NCBI RefSeq assembly: GCF_005239225.2
Contig: NC_133287.1
Location: 18,728,519-18,792,518, forward strand
Length of the DNA stretch: 64,000 nucleotides
Source: Populus alba
Taxonomy: Eukaryota > Streptophyta > Magnoliopsida > Malpighiales > Salicaceae
Direction: 5' to 3'
The notes under the pieces were generated by a model that was given only the letters and a program-made list of their open reading frames with translations, made no database searches and was not told where the DNA came from. Shown in pieces: positions 21,737 to 34,886 of this stretch. A program made the position numbers and the translations under genes. Each line of letters begins with the position of its first letter. Position 1 is the first letter of the stretch.

Positions 21737-23267
21737 CCAGAAACTAACGAATTTATAACTCCTCTTAAGTATGACAATCCTGTATCTGGTTAAAAGGTTG
21801 CACCATCTCAAGCTCACATGAGTTAAAGACAGAGATGTCGCAGAAATGTCATGAAAGACCAGATCAGTTAAATGGGTTCCTTAAGACACCCTGAGCTTGT
21901 AGAGACTAGAGCATGAATGCAAGATTGTTTTGAATCCTGTATCTGTAACTCGACAAAAGCCTCCAAGACAAATACTTTCCATGTTCGCACACTTGTCAGC
22001 CATTAACAGCATTCCCAGATCATTAACACGTCTAAAATATGTGATGAGAAATTCTTGGCTTCGAACCAATGAGAGATGTTTCAATTTTCCATGCTGATTA
22101 ATCTGCTGAAACCAGAGTTGGTGAGATCATATGCACTTGTTGGTTCTATGAGAGGGGCATCTCGAAGGTCCAAATGTGTCAAGGACATGAGAACATTCGA
22201 TATTGTGCTAACCATGGTGTCAGTGATATAGTCTACAGAAAGGCACAATTTCTGAATGCCAGGCAGAATGGGTGGTCGAACATGATTTGGTGATCGATGA
22301 TGTCCCAAACTTGGGCTAAGCAGTTCAGTCACCATCACTGAAGAAACACACCCTATCTCAAGAGAAGTGAGTTTTTCTGAAGCCAAAGCCCATACTTGAG
22401 CAAATTTATGACGAAGAAATAATGGGACATCAAACATCAAAATCAGTTCCTACAAAAGAATAAACACACATTAGACAGAATATATTTGTTCCAAAGAACA
22501 TTTGAATGTCATTCTTGATTGTGAATATACGTAACATTGACAAAGTATCTTGAACAAAGACACATCGCATAGATGCAAGAGAATTCAGGTACATGTTATT
22601 GCAAGAGCTAAATGATGTGCAAGAACAAAGAGCCTATCATTCAATTATTAGACCAGATTCATGTCAACCAATATACTCTCACTGCCAGCTGTTAAACTTA
22701 AGAGACAAAGAGAATTGAATCTGCTGGAAGTATATTGTTGATCTCTGTATCTCTATATGTATTTATAGAAACAGGATTTCTTAGACAGATAGGATTTCAG
22801 GCTTTCTTTCCTATTAGGAATTAATTATTACATTATAAGTTTATCTTTACAATAGAAAAATAAATATGTACAGTTTGTTTATTTCTGGGTTGTGGAAATG
22901 CTAACACCATCAGCACAACTAAATATCAAGAATACAATAAATATTAACACAAGTATTTTATCAATTTTTTTTATTGTAATCAAACACGAAAAAATTTAAA
23001 AAATAATTTTTCAGAAACTACTTTTTAAAAAACAAACACAACCTTAATATGCTTGCAACTTTCTGCACCGTCCATGTAAAACTAACAGAGAACAGATATT
23101 CAAGATTATGAAAAAGCTTTTGGATAGCCAAAAGAGTAATCCAAAAATATTACTATAGCAAAATTAAGCCCACCATCGTACTAAATAGCAGGTAAATTTT
23201 ATGCTCCTAAACCGGCTATTTAGGTGGCTGTTTGGATGTTGAAAACGAATACTACAGTTGGAGTACA
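21737..23267 (-). pseudogene. FBL1: broken copy of the F-box/LRR gene (internal fragment)
   Basis: Matches 40,798-42,350 of the intact gene FBL2. It holds the middle LRR coding part (to about 22,452) and part of the upstream intron. The F-box exons lie on the far side of the duplication join and are absent. The C-terminal LRR part (FBL2 40,216-40,798) is also gone. Inside, about 150 bases are deleted (joined at about 21,782), and one base is missing near 22,109, shifting the frame. A 220-bp solo-LTR-like insert sits at 22,690. With no promoter, F-box or C-terminus it cannot make the protein. Confidence 0.9.
22690..22909. mobile_element. Solo-LTR-like insertion in the FBL1 intron
   Basis: A 220-bp segment starting TGTTAA and ending ACACCA, bounded by CCAGC (22,685-22,689) and TCAGC (22,910-22,914), an imperfect 5-bp duplication. 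In FBL2 (about 41,890) the flanks are contiguous. It contains a TATA-like stretch (about 22,755) and no coding sequence. This fits a solo LTR from recombination between the LTRs of a longer element; a short MITE is less likely because the ends are not inverted repeats. Confidence 0.65.
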
Positions 23268-25610
23268 AAAGTGCTGTATAAATGTCTGAGGCTGACAAGC
23301 AAGCTTTTGCAAGTTAGTGGCCTGAAAGTGGTTAATAATTACAAAAATATGGGATGATAGGATTGTCTCTCATGTCCCTGGGCTTCTCTTATTAAAGACT
23401 GCCTTAATGAGACATATCTAAGTAATCTCCTCATGCCAAACTTTCAATTTAGGGAATCAAGTTCTTACACCTCTTGCTGAGATATTACCTACATTGATAT
23501 TTGCTTTTCGTAATGCTTTTAATTTATTTGCAATCAACTGATGATTGTATGATGGTGCAAAATGGGTGATTTGTCATCTGCCCATCATCATATTTTTGTT
23601 TACCTATGCAGGTTATCAAGAGTGCCTGACATGATAAAAGAAATTTTCAGAGTTCTGATAGGTGGTGAAGATCTACCAGGCTTTCTGAGGAATCATTTTG
23701 TTGGCCTCCTTAATGGCATTGATAGAAAAATGCTTCATGCAGAGGATCTTTCGCTGCAGAAACAAGCTTTGCGACGTATTAAAATGCTAATTGAAATGAT
23801 GGGATCACAGCTTGGTACTGACGTGCCAAAATTAATGGTCCTTCTTATGCATGCTATTGATAAAGAATCACTGCAAAACGAGGGCCTATCTGTCTTGCAC
23901 TTTTACATAGAGCAATTGGCAAACAAGTCACCATCTAGCACTAAACATGTCATTTCTCAAGTTTTTGCTGCCCTTATTCCCTTCTTGGAGAGATACAAAG
24001 AAAATCCTTCTACACATTTGAACAAAGCAGTGAACATTTTGGAAGAACTTGTGTTAAAGAACAGTGCTATCCTGAAGCAGCATCTTCATGAATTTCCTCT
24101 ATTACCTAGTATTTCTGAGCTAATGAAAGTGAACAAAGCTATTCAAGAAGCACGTGGGTCAATGACTTTGAAGGATCAACTGCGAGATGTTGTTGATGGT
24201 CTTAACCATGAGAACTTGAATGTTAGGTATATGGTGGTGTGTGAGTTAAGCAAGTTACTGAATCTGAGAAGGGGAGATATTACATCTCTGATCACTGGTG
24301 AAGTTGCTGCTGATATGGACATTTTGAGCTCATTGATCACAGCCTTACTCAGAGGATTTCAGCTTCCAAATGTGGCCGACTCAGCCTCAGTCGGGCCAAT
24401 TTACCGGCCTTCTATGTCATTCAGAAGATGGATATTCTATTGGATAAAGAAACTTACTGCACATGCAACCGGATCTCGTGCAAGTATATTTAATGCTTGT
24501 AGAGCTCTCGTGCGGCATGATATGCAACTAGCAATTCATATGCTGCCATATTTACTTCTGAATGCTGTTTGTCATCAAAGAAACAAGCATCCAAATCCAA
24601 GGGTCAAGTTTCAATTTCTTCGACAGATCAGGATCAACTCCTTGTACAGTGTAAGTATGTTTCAGAACTCTTAACTGCAATTCCAAAGCTAACACTTGCC
24701 AGGGCCTCCTTCAGGTGTCAGGCTTAACTGTTTGCTGAACATGTGCCACCTTCAGGCTATGGTCACTCATGTGGATGGTTTAATTTCTAGGGTTCCACAA
24801 TACAAGAAAACATGGTGCATGCAAGGTGTGCAAGCAGCATGGTGGCTGGGCAGGTGGGACTTGATGGATGAGTACATCAGCGGGGCTGATCATGATGGTC
24901 TACTTTGTAGTGGTTCTGAAAGTAATGCTTCCTTTGACATGGATGTTGCAAAGATTCTCCAGTCTATGATGAAGAAGGATCAGTTCTCAGTTGCTGAGAA
25001 GATTGCACTATCCAAAGAAGCTCTGATTGCTCCTCTTGCTGCTGCTGGCATGGATTCTTACGTGCGGGCTTACCCGTTTATCGTGAAACTTCACTTACTA
25101 CGTGAATTGGAGGACTTCCACACTCTTCTTGTTGATGATTCTTTCTTGGTCAAAAAATTCCATTCTGTCTCGGTGCCCATGTTGGGATCTGCTGGCTTCA
25201 GTATGCAAGGCTTTGTCGCTTGGCTCGTCACTATGAGACAGCAAACCGAGCAATTCTCGAAGCCCAGGCCTCGGCTGCACCAAGTGTTCACATGGAAAAG
25301 GCCAAGCTTCTGTGGAGTACTAGGCGATCAGATGGTGCCATTGCAGAGTTGCAGCAAAGTCTCCTTCCCATGCCTGAAAAGGTTGTAGGTGCTGCTGCTA
25401 TGGTCTTCAATTACTAGCCTCATTGCTTGTTGATGCCAGGAAACGTCAGGAAGACAATTATGAACTAGGTCCCAGACCGGTACCATTGACTTCCACTTCT
25501 ATTTCTCCTTCAAACACTGAGAGGCGATGGTGGACTCACGCACCTGATCATGTACTTTTATTCTATGCTAAGGGGCTGCACTGTGGTTTGAATTTGGAAG
25601 CATTTATCTA
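23268..25610 (+). pseudogene. ATR: ATR2: truncated, repeatedly deleted ATR copy
   Basis: Near-identical to ATR1 from about 155 to 3,842. The exon start at 23,612 matches 494. It lacks the gene's 5' end because of the duplication join. Relative to ATR1 it misses about 1,261-1,680, 1,907-2,115, 2,266-2,581, 3,020-3,144, 3,399-3,612 and 3,769-3,812. At 25,609 it jumps to the ATR1-equivalent of 8,478, so the kinase and FATC domains are gone. HEAT and UME parts (23,612-24,360) are open without frameshift for about 250 codons. FAT pieces persist to 25,610. It cannot encode a kinase. Deletions fall inside exons, often at 2-5 bp of shared sequence, as in end-joining decay. Confidence 0.9.
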
Positions 25611-25926
25611 GAAATATTGGAAGTAGATATGGGGCTATCTAAAAATCAATCATTGAATGATGTATTTCTAGGACATTAACACGATAAAAAAAAAACAAAA
25701 ACAAAATCGGTTAGAACCAATAAAGTATGGCTCAAATCATATAAATTACATGATTGTCGCGCAGACATTGATATCTCATTTGAAAGGCGCGCCAAAAGAT
25801 TGCAACTCTCTACAGCTTACGTATATAGGTAAGATAATAGTGTATAGTAATGGTAATGAGAAGGATGGAAAATGGCTGGTTTGATTAGCTTGTTGTTCAG
25901 GTTACGAGCATCTGCAAGACTTCCCT
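25611..25926. other. Join between ATR2 and the K2 3' UTR
   Basis: 25,611-25,730 is a short AT-rich patch only partly matching ATR1's downstream region. About 360 bases of the unit 1 spacer (8,530-8,889) are missing. From about 25,748 the K2 3' UTR matches 8,890 onward. No gene. Confidence 0.5.
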
Positions 25927-28900
25927 TTACTTCCTCCTGAGCACAGATAGAAATCGGCCAGACGATTTCTCCTTGCGCCATTCACCACAATCCCCAACCT
26001 GCTATAAAAACTTGCAAGTCTTATTGCTTGTGATGAACATGTACAGAAACATATAGGATATATAAAGCCATTTGTGGCAGAAACCAGAATTGCTAACTAC
26101 CTCTTTTGCTATTTGTTGCAGGATCTCAATAATCTCCGAGAAGTCAGGCCTTAGAGCTGGATCCTGTTGCCAGCATTTTTCTAGCAGTTCGGCAAGCTTT
26201 GGTTGAGTATTCTTGGGTATGGTAGGCCGTAGACCCTGAAACCACGTGAATGAAAACCACCACACAAATTCTTATAATCATGGACTCATCATATGAAATA
26301 GGGCAAAAAAATGCTTGTTGAAAAGGATTTTTACCTTTTGAACCACTCCAACAGCTGCTTGTAAAGGGGTTAAGTATTCATATGGAATCTGGGAAACAAA
26401 ATATGCAAAAATGATCAATTTGCAAGATCAGAAACTTACTGAAAAGAGGGGATATTATACCAAAATGAACAGCAGTACCTTTCCAGTTAACAACTCCCAT
26501 AACACGATCCCAAAACTAAATACGTCAGCCTTGTGGTCATACGGCTTGTGCTCAATGACCTTCAATGCAAGATAAAAGTTGTAAGAAAATGGCGAGATGA
26601 ACCATTTAGAAGATTCATGGTGGTTCCCACCAGCACAACTAATGATGCATCCAAGTGTCAACAAGAATCATGGGGGAGGGGAGGGTAAAGCTATGGATTA
26701 TTTAACAATGGTAAACAAGTGATCTCTCTCAGTGACAGCAAGAAGCAAATTAAACACTAAGATTAATGTCAAGATAGTTTGCACACTAGTACTGGGGAGG
26801 ATATTGGTAAAGCTGGGAACACTTTCAGAATAAGGTGCAATGAAAACAAAGGCGCACCTCAGGAGCCATCCATCTATAGGTCCCAGTTTCCGCAGTCATA
26901 ATTCCAGTCTGAGCTTTCACTCTGGCAACACCAAAATCAGCAACCTTGACTACCTGAAATGAAATGAACAGGTGTTTCTTATAGATACACATACGGTACA
27001 AAGCTTCAGTTGAATTTGATTTATCTTCCTCAGTGATGATGATGAGAGTAGAAGATGTGGAGGAGGATGAAAAAGACTAGGTAAAAAACATCACTGAAGC
27101 TAATCGAATAGTAAACAAAGCACTTGCTGAAAAAATTAAATATGGTAAAGAAGAATCTTACTTCATTTTCATCCATGAGAAGATTTGCAGCCTTCAAATC
27201 CCTATGGATTATATTATTTTGGTGCAAGTAATCCATTCCTTTAGAAACATCTATCGCTACTTTAAGTAAATTTGGCAGCTTAAAAACACCCCTATGCTTG
27301 TGTAGGTAGTCATACACACTTCCTCCGTACATGAATTCTATTTACCAAGAAAAGAAAAATTAAGATACAAAATGTTGAGTGGGAGATGAAAAATTAAAGG
27401 GAAAAAAAGAAAGATATTCATACGAGGAATAAATAAACATAACAAATGTTTCAAAACTCTGTGGCATTTACCTGTTACCATGCACAAACTTGGAGGCTTG
27501 GTGCATGCACCGATAAATTGTACGACATTTTTATGCCGAACTTTCCTGCAAGTTCAAAGAATATGTAAAAACAAGGAAAAAACCAAACCCAAGAAACAGC
27601 CTAGAGTTGTATAAAAACTATGTATCTGAAGACGTTGTGCAGACCTCATAATGTAAACTTCTTGGGCGAATTCTTTCTGCAAGTCTGAATTTACTCGCTC
27701 AGGCTTGAGAATTTTGATAGCCACTTCCTGACTACAGTATGTACCTTTGTACCTAAGCAAATAGGATGAAACAGTTGAATAAGAAACCAAACATCAACAG
27801 AAGTTGTATATATCTAAAAGACAGTTAACTTACAGATCACCATATGATCCAGAGGCAACTTTGTTCTCAAACTTCAAATATTTAGGATCAATTTCCCACA
27901 CATCAGTCCCGTCATTGGGTATTGCAACATGATTAGTATCGTAATTGATCCTAAATTGCTCTTGATCCTGCAAACACATTCAAAGTAAATTGGAATGCAT
28001 ATCGAAACAAAGACGTAATGAATGAACCCGCACAAGGAAAAACATGAATAGGTTCTAGTCAATTGATGCGGTGAAGAGATTATGGCATAATCAGGGAATT
28101 ACCTCAATCTTGGACACTTCCTTTACCAACGCTTCTCTGAGCTGCTCCGTTTCCTGAAAATTATGAACAGTCTGTTAATCGATCATGTTCGTTGTGTATT
28201 TCAAATATGTTCCTGATTAATGGAAGCCTTATGTAATAAAAGGTGTGTTTGGCAAGTACCTCATATGGCCAACCATCAACAACAAATACATCTAAGGAGT
28301 AGCCATCAACTGTCGAAAATGCGTGCGCTTCTTGGATGTTCAACCCAATGTCGGCAAGTAAGGAAGTCAGCTGTAAATTCGCGAAACACCAATGACCTCA
28401 TAAATAACTAGAAGCACAATAAACTAAAAATACATTAAACCAATGGTTAAATGTTTATTTTAGCAGTATCAGACACTATCACAGACTTCCTGCTAACATA
28501 AAATGTCAGTTATTCATGCAACTTGACTAGCCAGTAAAATGCATGCTGCCAGCTGGTGGAATAAAGCTCAAAACGAATCCTAAAATTTGTTTGCACTTCT
28601 TCCGAATTGAATACCAAAACAGCCTCCAAATTGAAAGAAGCAGCAGAATAAACGAAGATTTTCCCCATCAAATTGAAACAATGATTGATAAATAAATACT
28701 TCAACAAGCACGCTTATCTTACCTGACTCAGGAGTTTTGGCTTGTCATCAGTTGAAAAAGTAATTTCATGCATGGGCCTACATCATTGCCAACAAGAAAA
28801 GTAGTGTAAACTTCACCATCCAAATCTAGTAAATCATGTATATGAATTTGCATGCATGTATATATGTTTAGAAAAGTGCATAATCAATGGCATGCTCAAT

Positions 28901-30531
28901 CAGATTGATCGCCATTTCAAATATACGATCTCATATACAAAGAGAGCCCTACCATATTCAAGGATTAAAAACTCATCTGAATTCTGATTTTTACTCAAGT
29001 CTGTCGATTAAAGACAATGAACTAACAAAAGGGAAAAAACCCCAGATAGATCCTTATTGGAATCAAGTTAACTCTACCACAATAGCATTTTGAATGAGAG
29101 AATTACCTGAAGAACTTTGAATCAGCACACACAGAATTATCACCATCTTGATCATCAAATTTATTTGCTTCAAGTGCCAGTGCTTCAAGATTAGGTGATG
29201 AACCGAAGGCTGGCGGTGGATGCATGCTGACAATTGAAAACAAGATAACAAAGCCAGCAATATTAATGAAACTTATTGATTGGAGTCGTCAAAATAACAA
29301 TATGCATGGATTAAGAGGATTCTAGGACAGATAATGATCTTAACAGCATACTTCTTTCTTTGAGCTGCTTCTTTACTAGGAGAGTCTTGATCAAGGCTAG
29401 AGTCAGCAGAATTGTCATCAGAAGTAGGATGAACCTGCATGTGGGAGATGCAGTTGATTGCACTTGATAAATTAAAAAGTTTACAAGACTCAATGCAAGA
29501 AAAGAAGATAGCAAATGCAAACGAGGTTTGTAATCTGCATTTGACAGAAATTCAGCTGCGTTTATTGAACTCAAACAGATCAAATTAACCAGCCTCACAG
29601 TGAGAAATGCAGCACTCATTCGAAGACATGTTTACAGAAGATTCCTCTCGTAGCTAGTAACTAAACCAGTATTATACTCGTATATTTATAGTTATATCAC
29701 ATTTACTTCTACATCAACAATGTGGAACAAAAAACCAATTTTGATGAACACAAAACTTCGAACTCCAAATTCTCCACAAAAGATAGGGTCCTTCAAAACC
29801 TAAAAACACCTGCCGAAAACTTGTATGATGAACAAATCCTCGCGTAGTCTTAAAATCCACAGCCTAATCAATCGCTAATTCTATTCATAATCAAATCTTC
29901 ACAAATTAATATCAAGAAGCATCGGTAATATAAAAAACATAACAAATCAGTTAATATACGTTACCTGAACAAGGCGAATTTCAATCGCCGGTCGATTAGC
30001 AGGATCATGAGCCAAACGCAGCAATCTCTTATGCGTTAACACATCTTCTGCTCTCTCCACATTCACATCTAACGCATATCTACACCACAAAAGGTACCAA
30101 AATCAGAATTATCCTCCAGACGATAAAAATAAAAATACAAAAAATAATAATTCAAATTGAAAAAAAAAACTCAAAATTTTCATTTCCGTAACGAAGAGGC
30201 AACACCAAATCACATACATACACATATATCGTATAGATGCACGTACATGTGCGGAATCTAATACACACACACACACGTACCTGGTAGGGAGGCGATTGAA
30301 GTGAGTCCAGAGTTGATCATCAAAACCAGGTAGATTAGCTTCTTCGTGATTAGATTCTTTAAGACGACGAAGAATCTCATTGTAAACCTCAAGTTTCCGC
30401 TGCATCCTTTGCTGTTGTTGCCTTCCTTGTAACACCGAATCAGACAATGTCGTGTTCGTGTTCGTGTTCTCGTTCACTCTGCTGCCGCAGCTCTCATCAC
30501 TACCACCGTCCTCCATCGCCATAACCACCAT
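25927..30531 (-). CDS. STY46: K2: ACT-domain Raf-like Ser/Thr/Tyr kinase (STY46-like), intact
   Basis: Sixteen exons give one open frame of 571 codons: 30,281-30,531, 29,965-30,079, 29,352-29,434, 29,107-29,226, 28,723-28,777, 28,260-28,370, 28,103-28,153, 27,834-27,967, 27,645-27,752, 27,472-27,545, 27,162-27,337, 26,858-26,953, 26,479-26,559, 26,335-26,388, 26,101-26,235 and 25,927-25,998. All junctions are GT-AG and phases add up. The ATG at 30,531 opens a short acidic N-terminus. A Gln-rich helix follows, then an ACT domain (about 191-260) and a TKL kinase domain with [12 protein letters not shown] (Asp about 414), DFGVAR (about 432) and APE (about 457). The C-terminal tail is basic and Ser-rich. 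Arabidopsis STY8/17/46 are similar in length and layout and phosphorylate chloroplast transit peptides in the cytosol. Which of the three is closest is uncertain. K2 is the likely functional member of the pair. Confidence 0.93.
28404..28535. other. About 132 bp of intron present in K2, absent from K1
   Basis: K1 joins the flanks directly at about 12,155. No terminal repeats are seen, so it may be an old insertion in K2 or a deletion in K1. Confidence 0.5.
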
Positions 30532-30993
30532 TTTAACAAAAAAAAAAGAAAAAGAAACAATAAATAAAGCAATATGCAGAGAGAGAAGTTGTGAATTTTT
30601 TTATTTATTTCGCTTATTACGTTAAAGAAAAAGGGAGGTAGGTTTAGAGGAGATTAAGGGGAGGGTTAAGAGAGGATTAAGGTTTACTTAATCTAATATT
30701 ATGGATTCATAGTGGGTGCTGAAGAGAGAGAGGCTGCGCTGTGAGTTTTTTTGAATGGGTTTTTGGCTTTCCTTCCGCTGCTCTCTAGATATGTATGTTG
30801 TTTAGAGGCGTAGTGCGCACCCATAAGAATCAAGACGGTGTAAATTCATACCCTCGCTCGTTATCCTCGCCTAAATAAAATATTAGCGGGGAGAGTTATA
30901 TGCTGTGTGTACATTACACGAACTTCCATGCATCTTTACAACGTTTTTTTTGTTTTGTTTTTTCAATCCATCTTTGACTTGGAACCATTCCGT
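30532..30993. promoter_or_regulatory. Upstream region of K2
   Basis: Matches 14,286-14,665 of unit 1. It includes an A-rich tract directly before the start, GAGAGA tracts at about 30,580 and 30,725, and an AGGTAGGT/AGGGGAGG purine-rich stretch. Bases 30,740-30,840 have no clear counterpart in unit 1. Likely 5' UTR plus proximal promoter; no core element is assigned. Confidence 0.4.
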
Positions 30994-32427
30994 TGATGCT
31001 ATTTAAATCAGAATGTTTTGGGACTGAATGCAGTGCATGAGTTTTAAAAATGGTTTGAATTTTAGAAAAACAATATTTTTTATGAATTATTTCATTTTAT
31101 TATATGAGTTTTAATCTTAATGCATGAATACGACCAACTAAAAGATATTGTTTGGATATTTAAAAAAATAAAAGAAGATGCCATGTTGGTTTCATATGAA
31201 GACAAACCCAAGTTACTTTAATTGAATAATATCTTAAACATAAGAAATGGGCACTCAAGGTTGGATGATAAGGATAATATTGGCTTGTTTATGACAAAAA
31301 ATGGCATCATCATGTCGCGAGGAAGAGAGTCTCTTGTTACCGATTGCTGGCATCATCATCAGAAGCTCATCGAGACGATTGATGAGGATGATAGGGTGGG
31401 GTGGGAGTGCCATTTAAGATGGTGGAAGAGCGTTAATTTCTTACATTGCTAAATTATTATTATTATTATTATTATTATTATCAAGAAAGATTTCCATTTT
31501 CAATTAATCCCTATGAATCCGTGGTGCCAACTTCTCACCTCCCATTTTAAGCATTGAAACTTTCCCCATTTCCTCCCCTATTAAGCTATAAAGGTTCAAA
31601 AAAGGCAAATCCAATGGCTCCCGCTTATTATGGATAAGCTCGCCTTGGAAATACCGTAATGTCCATAAATGTTTGGTCTTTGTTTCCATATTTGATTTTT
31701 ATAAGATAGGGAATGGATGGGATGGGATGGTTTGTAGAGATAGTTTTTTATTTTTAAATGTATTAAAATAATATTTTTTTAATTTTTTTTAATATTGGTG
31801 TATCAAAATGATTTAAAAAATTTTAAAATAAAAAATGTAAATTTAACAAAAAAAAAAAAATCAACTTCAATACTACCAATCAGTGCTGAACTACTCCTTG
31901 AAGTTGCGGAACCCACTTCAGTTTGTCTAGGAATGTCGAAGAAAAAGCTAAAATCCAAAGGCTCCCACTGATTCTGGATAAGCTCACCTTGGAAATAGCA
32001 TAATGTCCGTACGTGAATGATTGGTTTATGTTTTTCATTTTTTATATATATAAAAAAAAAGTTTGGAAATATTGTAGTAATTATTTTTAAAATATAATTT
32101 TTACTGTGAAATTTATTAAAATAATATTTTTTATTTTTAATATCAATATATTAAAATAATTTTAAAATACTGAAAAAATAAATTTTAACAAAATAAAAAA
32201 CATGTTCAACCTCAATCCGAAAATACTTCTAGACGAGGTGTGTGAGATGCGGCGCCACCCACTTCAGTTTGTCTAAGAATGTCGAAGATAAAGCCAAAAT
32301 AAAACCAAGAGGTGGCACTCCTCAATGCTTGGAGCAAGGGCTTGTCAAGGGGGTTAAGAGTAATTGCATGTTGATGGTTTTCTTAATCTTTTTTCTGATC
32401 AAGAAACATAATCTCCCTCGAAGCATT
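30994..32427. other. 1.43-kb block present only in unit 2 spacer
   Basis: Unit 1 joins the flanks near 14,670. The block holds a 76-codon ORF (31,222-31,452) without recognisable domains, an (ATT)n tract at about 31,450-31,480, and an internal direct duplication of about 370 bp (31,600-31,965 and 31,957-32,310). Each half of the duplication contains a copy of the AT-rich dispersed repeat. I see no terminal repeats or target duplication, so insertion here and deletion in unit 1 remain equally open. Confidence 0.5.
31600..32310. repeat. About 370-bp direct duplication with embedded AT-rich repeat
   Basis: Two diverged units share three landmarks in the same order: a GGCTCCC...GGATAAGCTC segment (31,612 and 31,967), an AT-rich repeat (31,735-31,860 and 32,075-32,210), and a CACTTCAGTTTGTCTA segment (31,914 and 32,259). 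Divergence is clearly higher than between units 1 and 2, so this duplication is older. Confidence 0.7.
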
Positions 32428-33440
32428 ATGCATGAAACACGAGGAACATGGACCAAGGAGAAAGCTAAGAAGGTGCTGCTAAGTAATGATCAGATTCATG
32501 GGAGAGGTGTGGATTTTGGACCAGCAGTTAGATGAAGTTACTTAAAAGCACTTTTCTTTCCTCTGTTGATGCTAGCTTGTAATGCTAAAAAAAAATTAAA
32601 AAAAAATGGGGAATTAACATAATAATTAAACAAATAAAGTTTCCTTTGCTGTAATTTTAAGAAATACTATGTCTTGCTCTTCGAACATGATGCACGCTAT
32701 CATCACACGGTGCCCATGTTAACGGTATCAGATGTGGAAAATCAACCAGAGTCACGAATTGCAAGATACACATGCAAATCGTGGGTGTGTTGCTGCTATA
32801 AATAAATGTTCTTGAGAGTTAAAATCACTAATAAATCTTACAGATGGTGTGATTAATAATTAATATAGACATAATTCAAGAGCTCGAAATGAAGCTTTAA
32901 AACACAACTCGCCTAATCAAGATTACAAAGATTTATATTTGATATAAATATAATTTAAGAAGCCGTGCCCAGATAGATTTGGTATTAATAAAATAAACCA
33001 TGACCAGGACAATCTTTTAGAAAGAAATCTAGGGACACGTGTCAACCCATGATTGCGAGATAGAGTGGTTGACCTGAGCTAGCAGACACGCGATTCGCAT
33101 TAGCAGAGGAATAAACGGGTAAAATAAAGTGACATGACATGGTAGATAAACACGAAGAAATGACTTGGACGGCACGTGGAAAGTGGGAGCAGATGAAGTG
33201 GTAAAGTGGCCTTTGGGTTTCACCAAAGGTCTCGTGAGACTAGCAAAGGAGATTTGACATCGAAGCGGCAACCTGTCGCCGCTAGACTTGCAAGAATATG
33301 CGATTTCGAGTCCCAGAATCCATGTTTCTAGTGGAGTTTAAATAAATTAATATTTAATCTTATCCGAAACCGCAACGAAGGCATTCAGTTTCGGTTAGTT
33401 ATTAATATATGCAGGAGAACGGAAACATTTTAAGTCAAAT
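32428..33440. other. Unit 2 spacer with the Copia-1 empty site
   Basis: Aligns with 14,670-14,820 and then with 20,241-21,615 of unit 1 across the uninserted Copia-1 site (about 32,580-32,590). The SINE is also absent. An ORF at 33,029-33,271 (minus) has a counterpart in unit 1, but its sequence is not protein-like. Confidence 0.7.
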
Positions 33441-34512
33441 TTTTCTTGTTTTTAAGAAAAAAAATATCAAAATGAATTTTTTAGATGATTTTTGATAATA
33501 TAATATAATATATATATATATATATATATTAAAAAAAAAAAACAACCTCATACGATACGTTAGATAAACATGAGATGTCGGTAATGAGTTGGGGGCAATT
33601 CTGACTAGGACAGTGCAGCTTTAACAAGACGATGTTGGAAAGTTTCTCATAGAATTTCCTTCCTTTTTTGGACTAGAAAACACCTCCCTGAGTACATGGA
33701 ATCACTTTTTTTGATGGGCCAGCTTTGATTCAGATAAAGCTTGCCTGTTCGAATATTTATGTAGATTAGATTAGATGGCTATACCATCGTCCTGGCAGCT
33801 CTATAGTTTTATATTTTTTTATACAAATATAACTTAGTCAACAATATATTGCCTTTGCAAACTACCGTCAAAAGAGATATATTGAAAATTTATTTAATTA
33901 ATATAATTCAAATAAATTATAAATTAATAAGAAATTAATCTTAAAACTACCGCTAAAATGTCTTTTCTTGCTCTGAAATGTTATTTATACACTTTTTTGT
34001 CAAACAACCAAAAGCAAGACAAAGTGTGTGTGTTGTCTAACGTCTCTTTGCTTCTCTCTTTAAAAAATAGAACAAAAAAAAGAAAATAAACCTACAAATC
34101 TCAAAACCTTGTGCCTCAGCTTTTCTATGGTTTGGAAAATCAAGAAGCAATTGTCCTCTAATTAATTAATAACATCAAATTTGCCTCTATTATGTTAATT
34201 AGCTGAAATCAAAAGGTATACTTACTTAACATTTTTTCTATTTTCATTTTTATCTCTTGATTTTATAAATTACTCATATTACTCATATAATTAATAACAT
34301 CATGATTATATTATATAAAAAATAACTAAATTAGTTATATAATTATATTAAAATTAGTTTAATATAAAATATATTAAAATATAATTGATTTTTCTAAATG
34401 GCTTTTTATTATTGGAATGCTCATAAACAAAAAGGTTATATTTACACCACTCAAAAGGTTATTTTATCAATTTGACTCTTTAATATAGCATCTCTCATTA
34501 GAGGTGCTCTTA
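33441..34512. other. Intergenic, AT-rich
   Basis: No recognisable gene. A (TA)n tract lies at about 33,510-33,530. The unit 1 counterpart has been lost (only 21,615-21,736 lies between the spacer and FBL1). Confidence 0.5.
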
Positions 34513-34654
34513 GGCCGCGTTTGTTTTTCACTTGCTTTTGCGTTTGCAATGAAATAAATGCAACAAGGTGTTTAATAACAAATCAAACTGCATTTTGTAC
34601 TCCGAGATCCATTAAAAAATTGAGTTTGAAACATAGTTTTTATGTAGCAGTTTT

Positions 34655-34886
34655 TAAAGATGTGGAGAATAATTTGCTTGATTGATTTGTTTCAGCGTCA
34701 ATGTTTTCTTTTAAAATACATCTTAAGCTCTACAAATATACATGATCATCTAAGGATAAGTGATAAGTTACAAATTTGAATTGCAGCTAAGGATAAAGGA
34801 TAGGAAGCTGAGTTTGAATTTGTTGCTGCCGGATTACAAGCTGAACCAATCAACCTGTTTTGAGCTGAGTTTGGATATCCTTTACA
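34655..34886 (-). repeat. Copia-2 3' LTR
   Basis: 232 bp. It differs from the partner LTR at five positions, all transitions. Confidence 0.93.
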
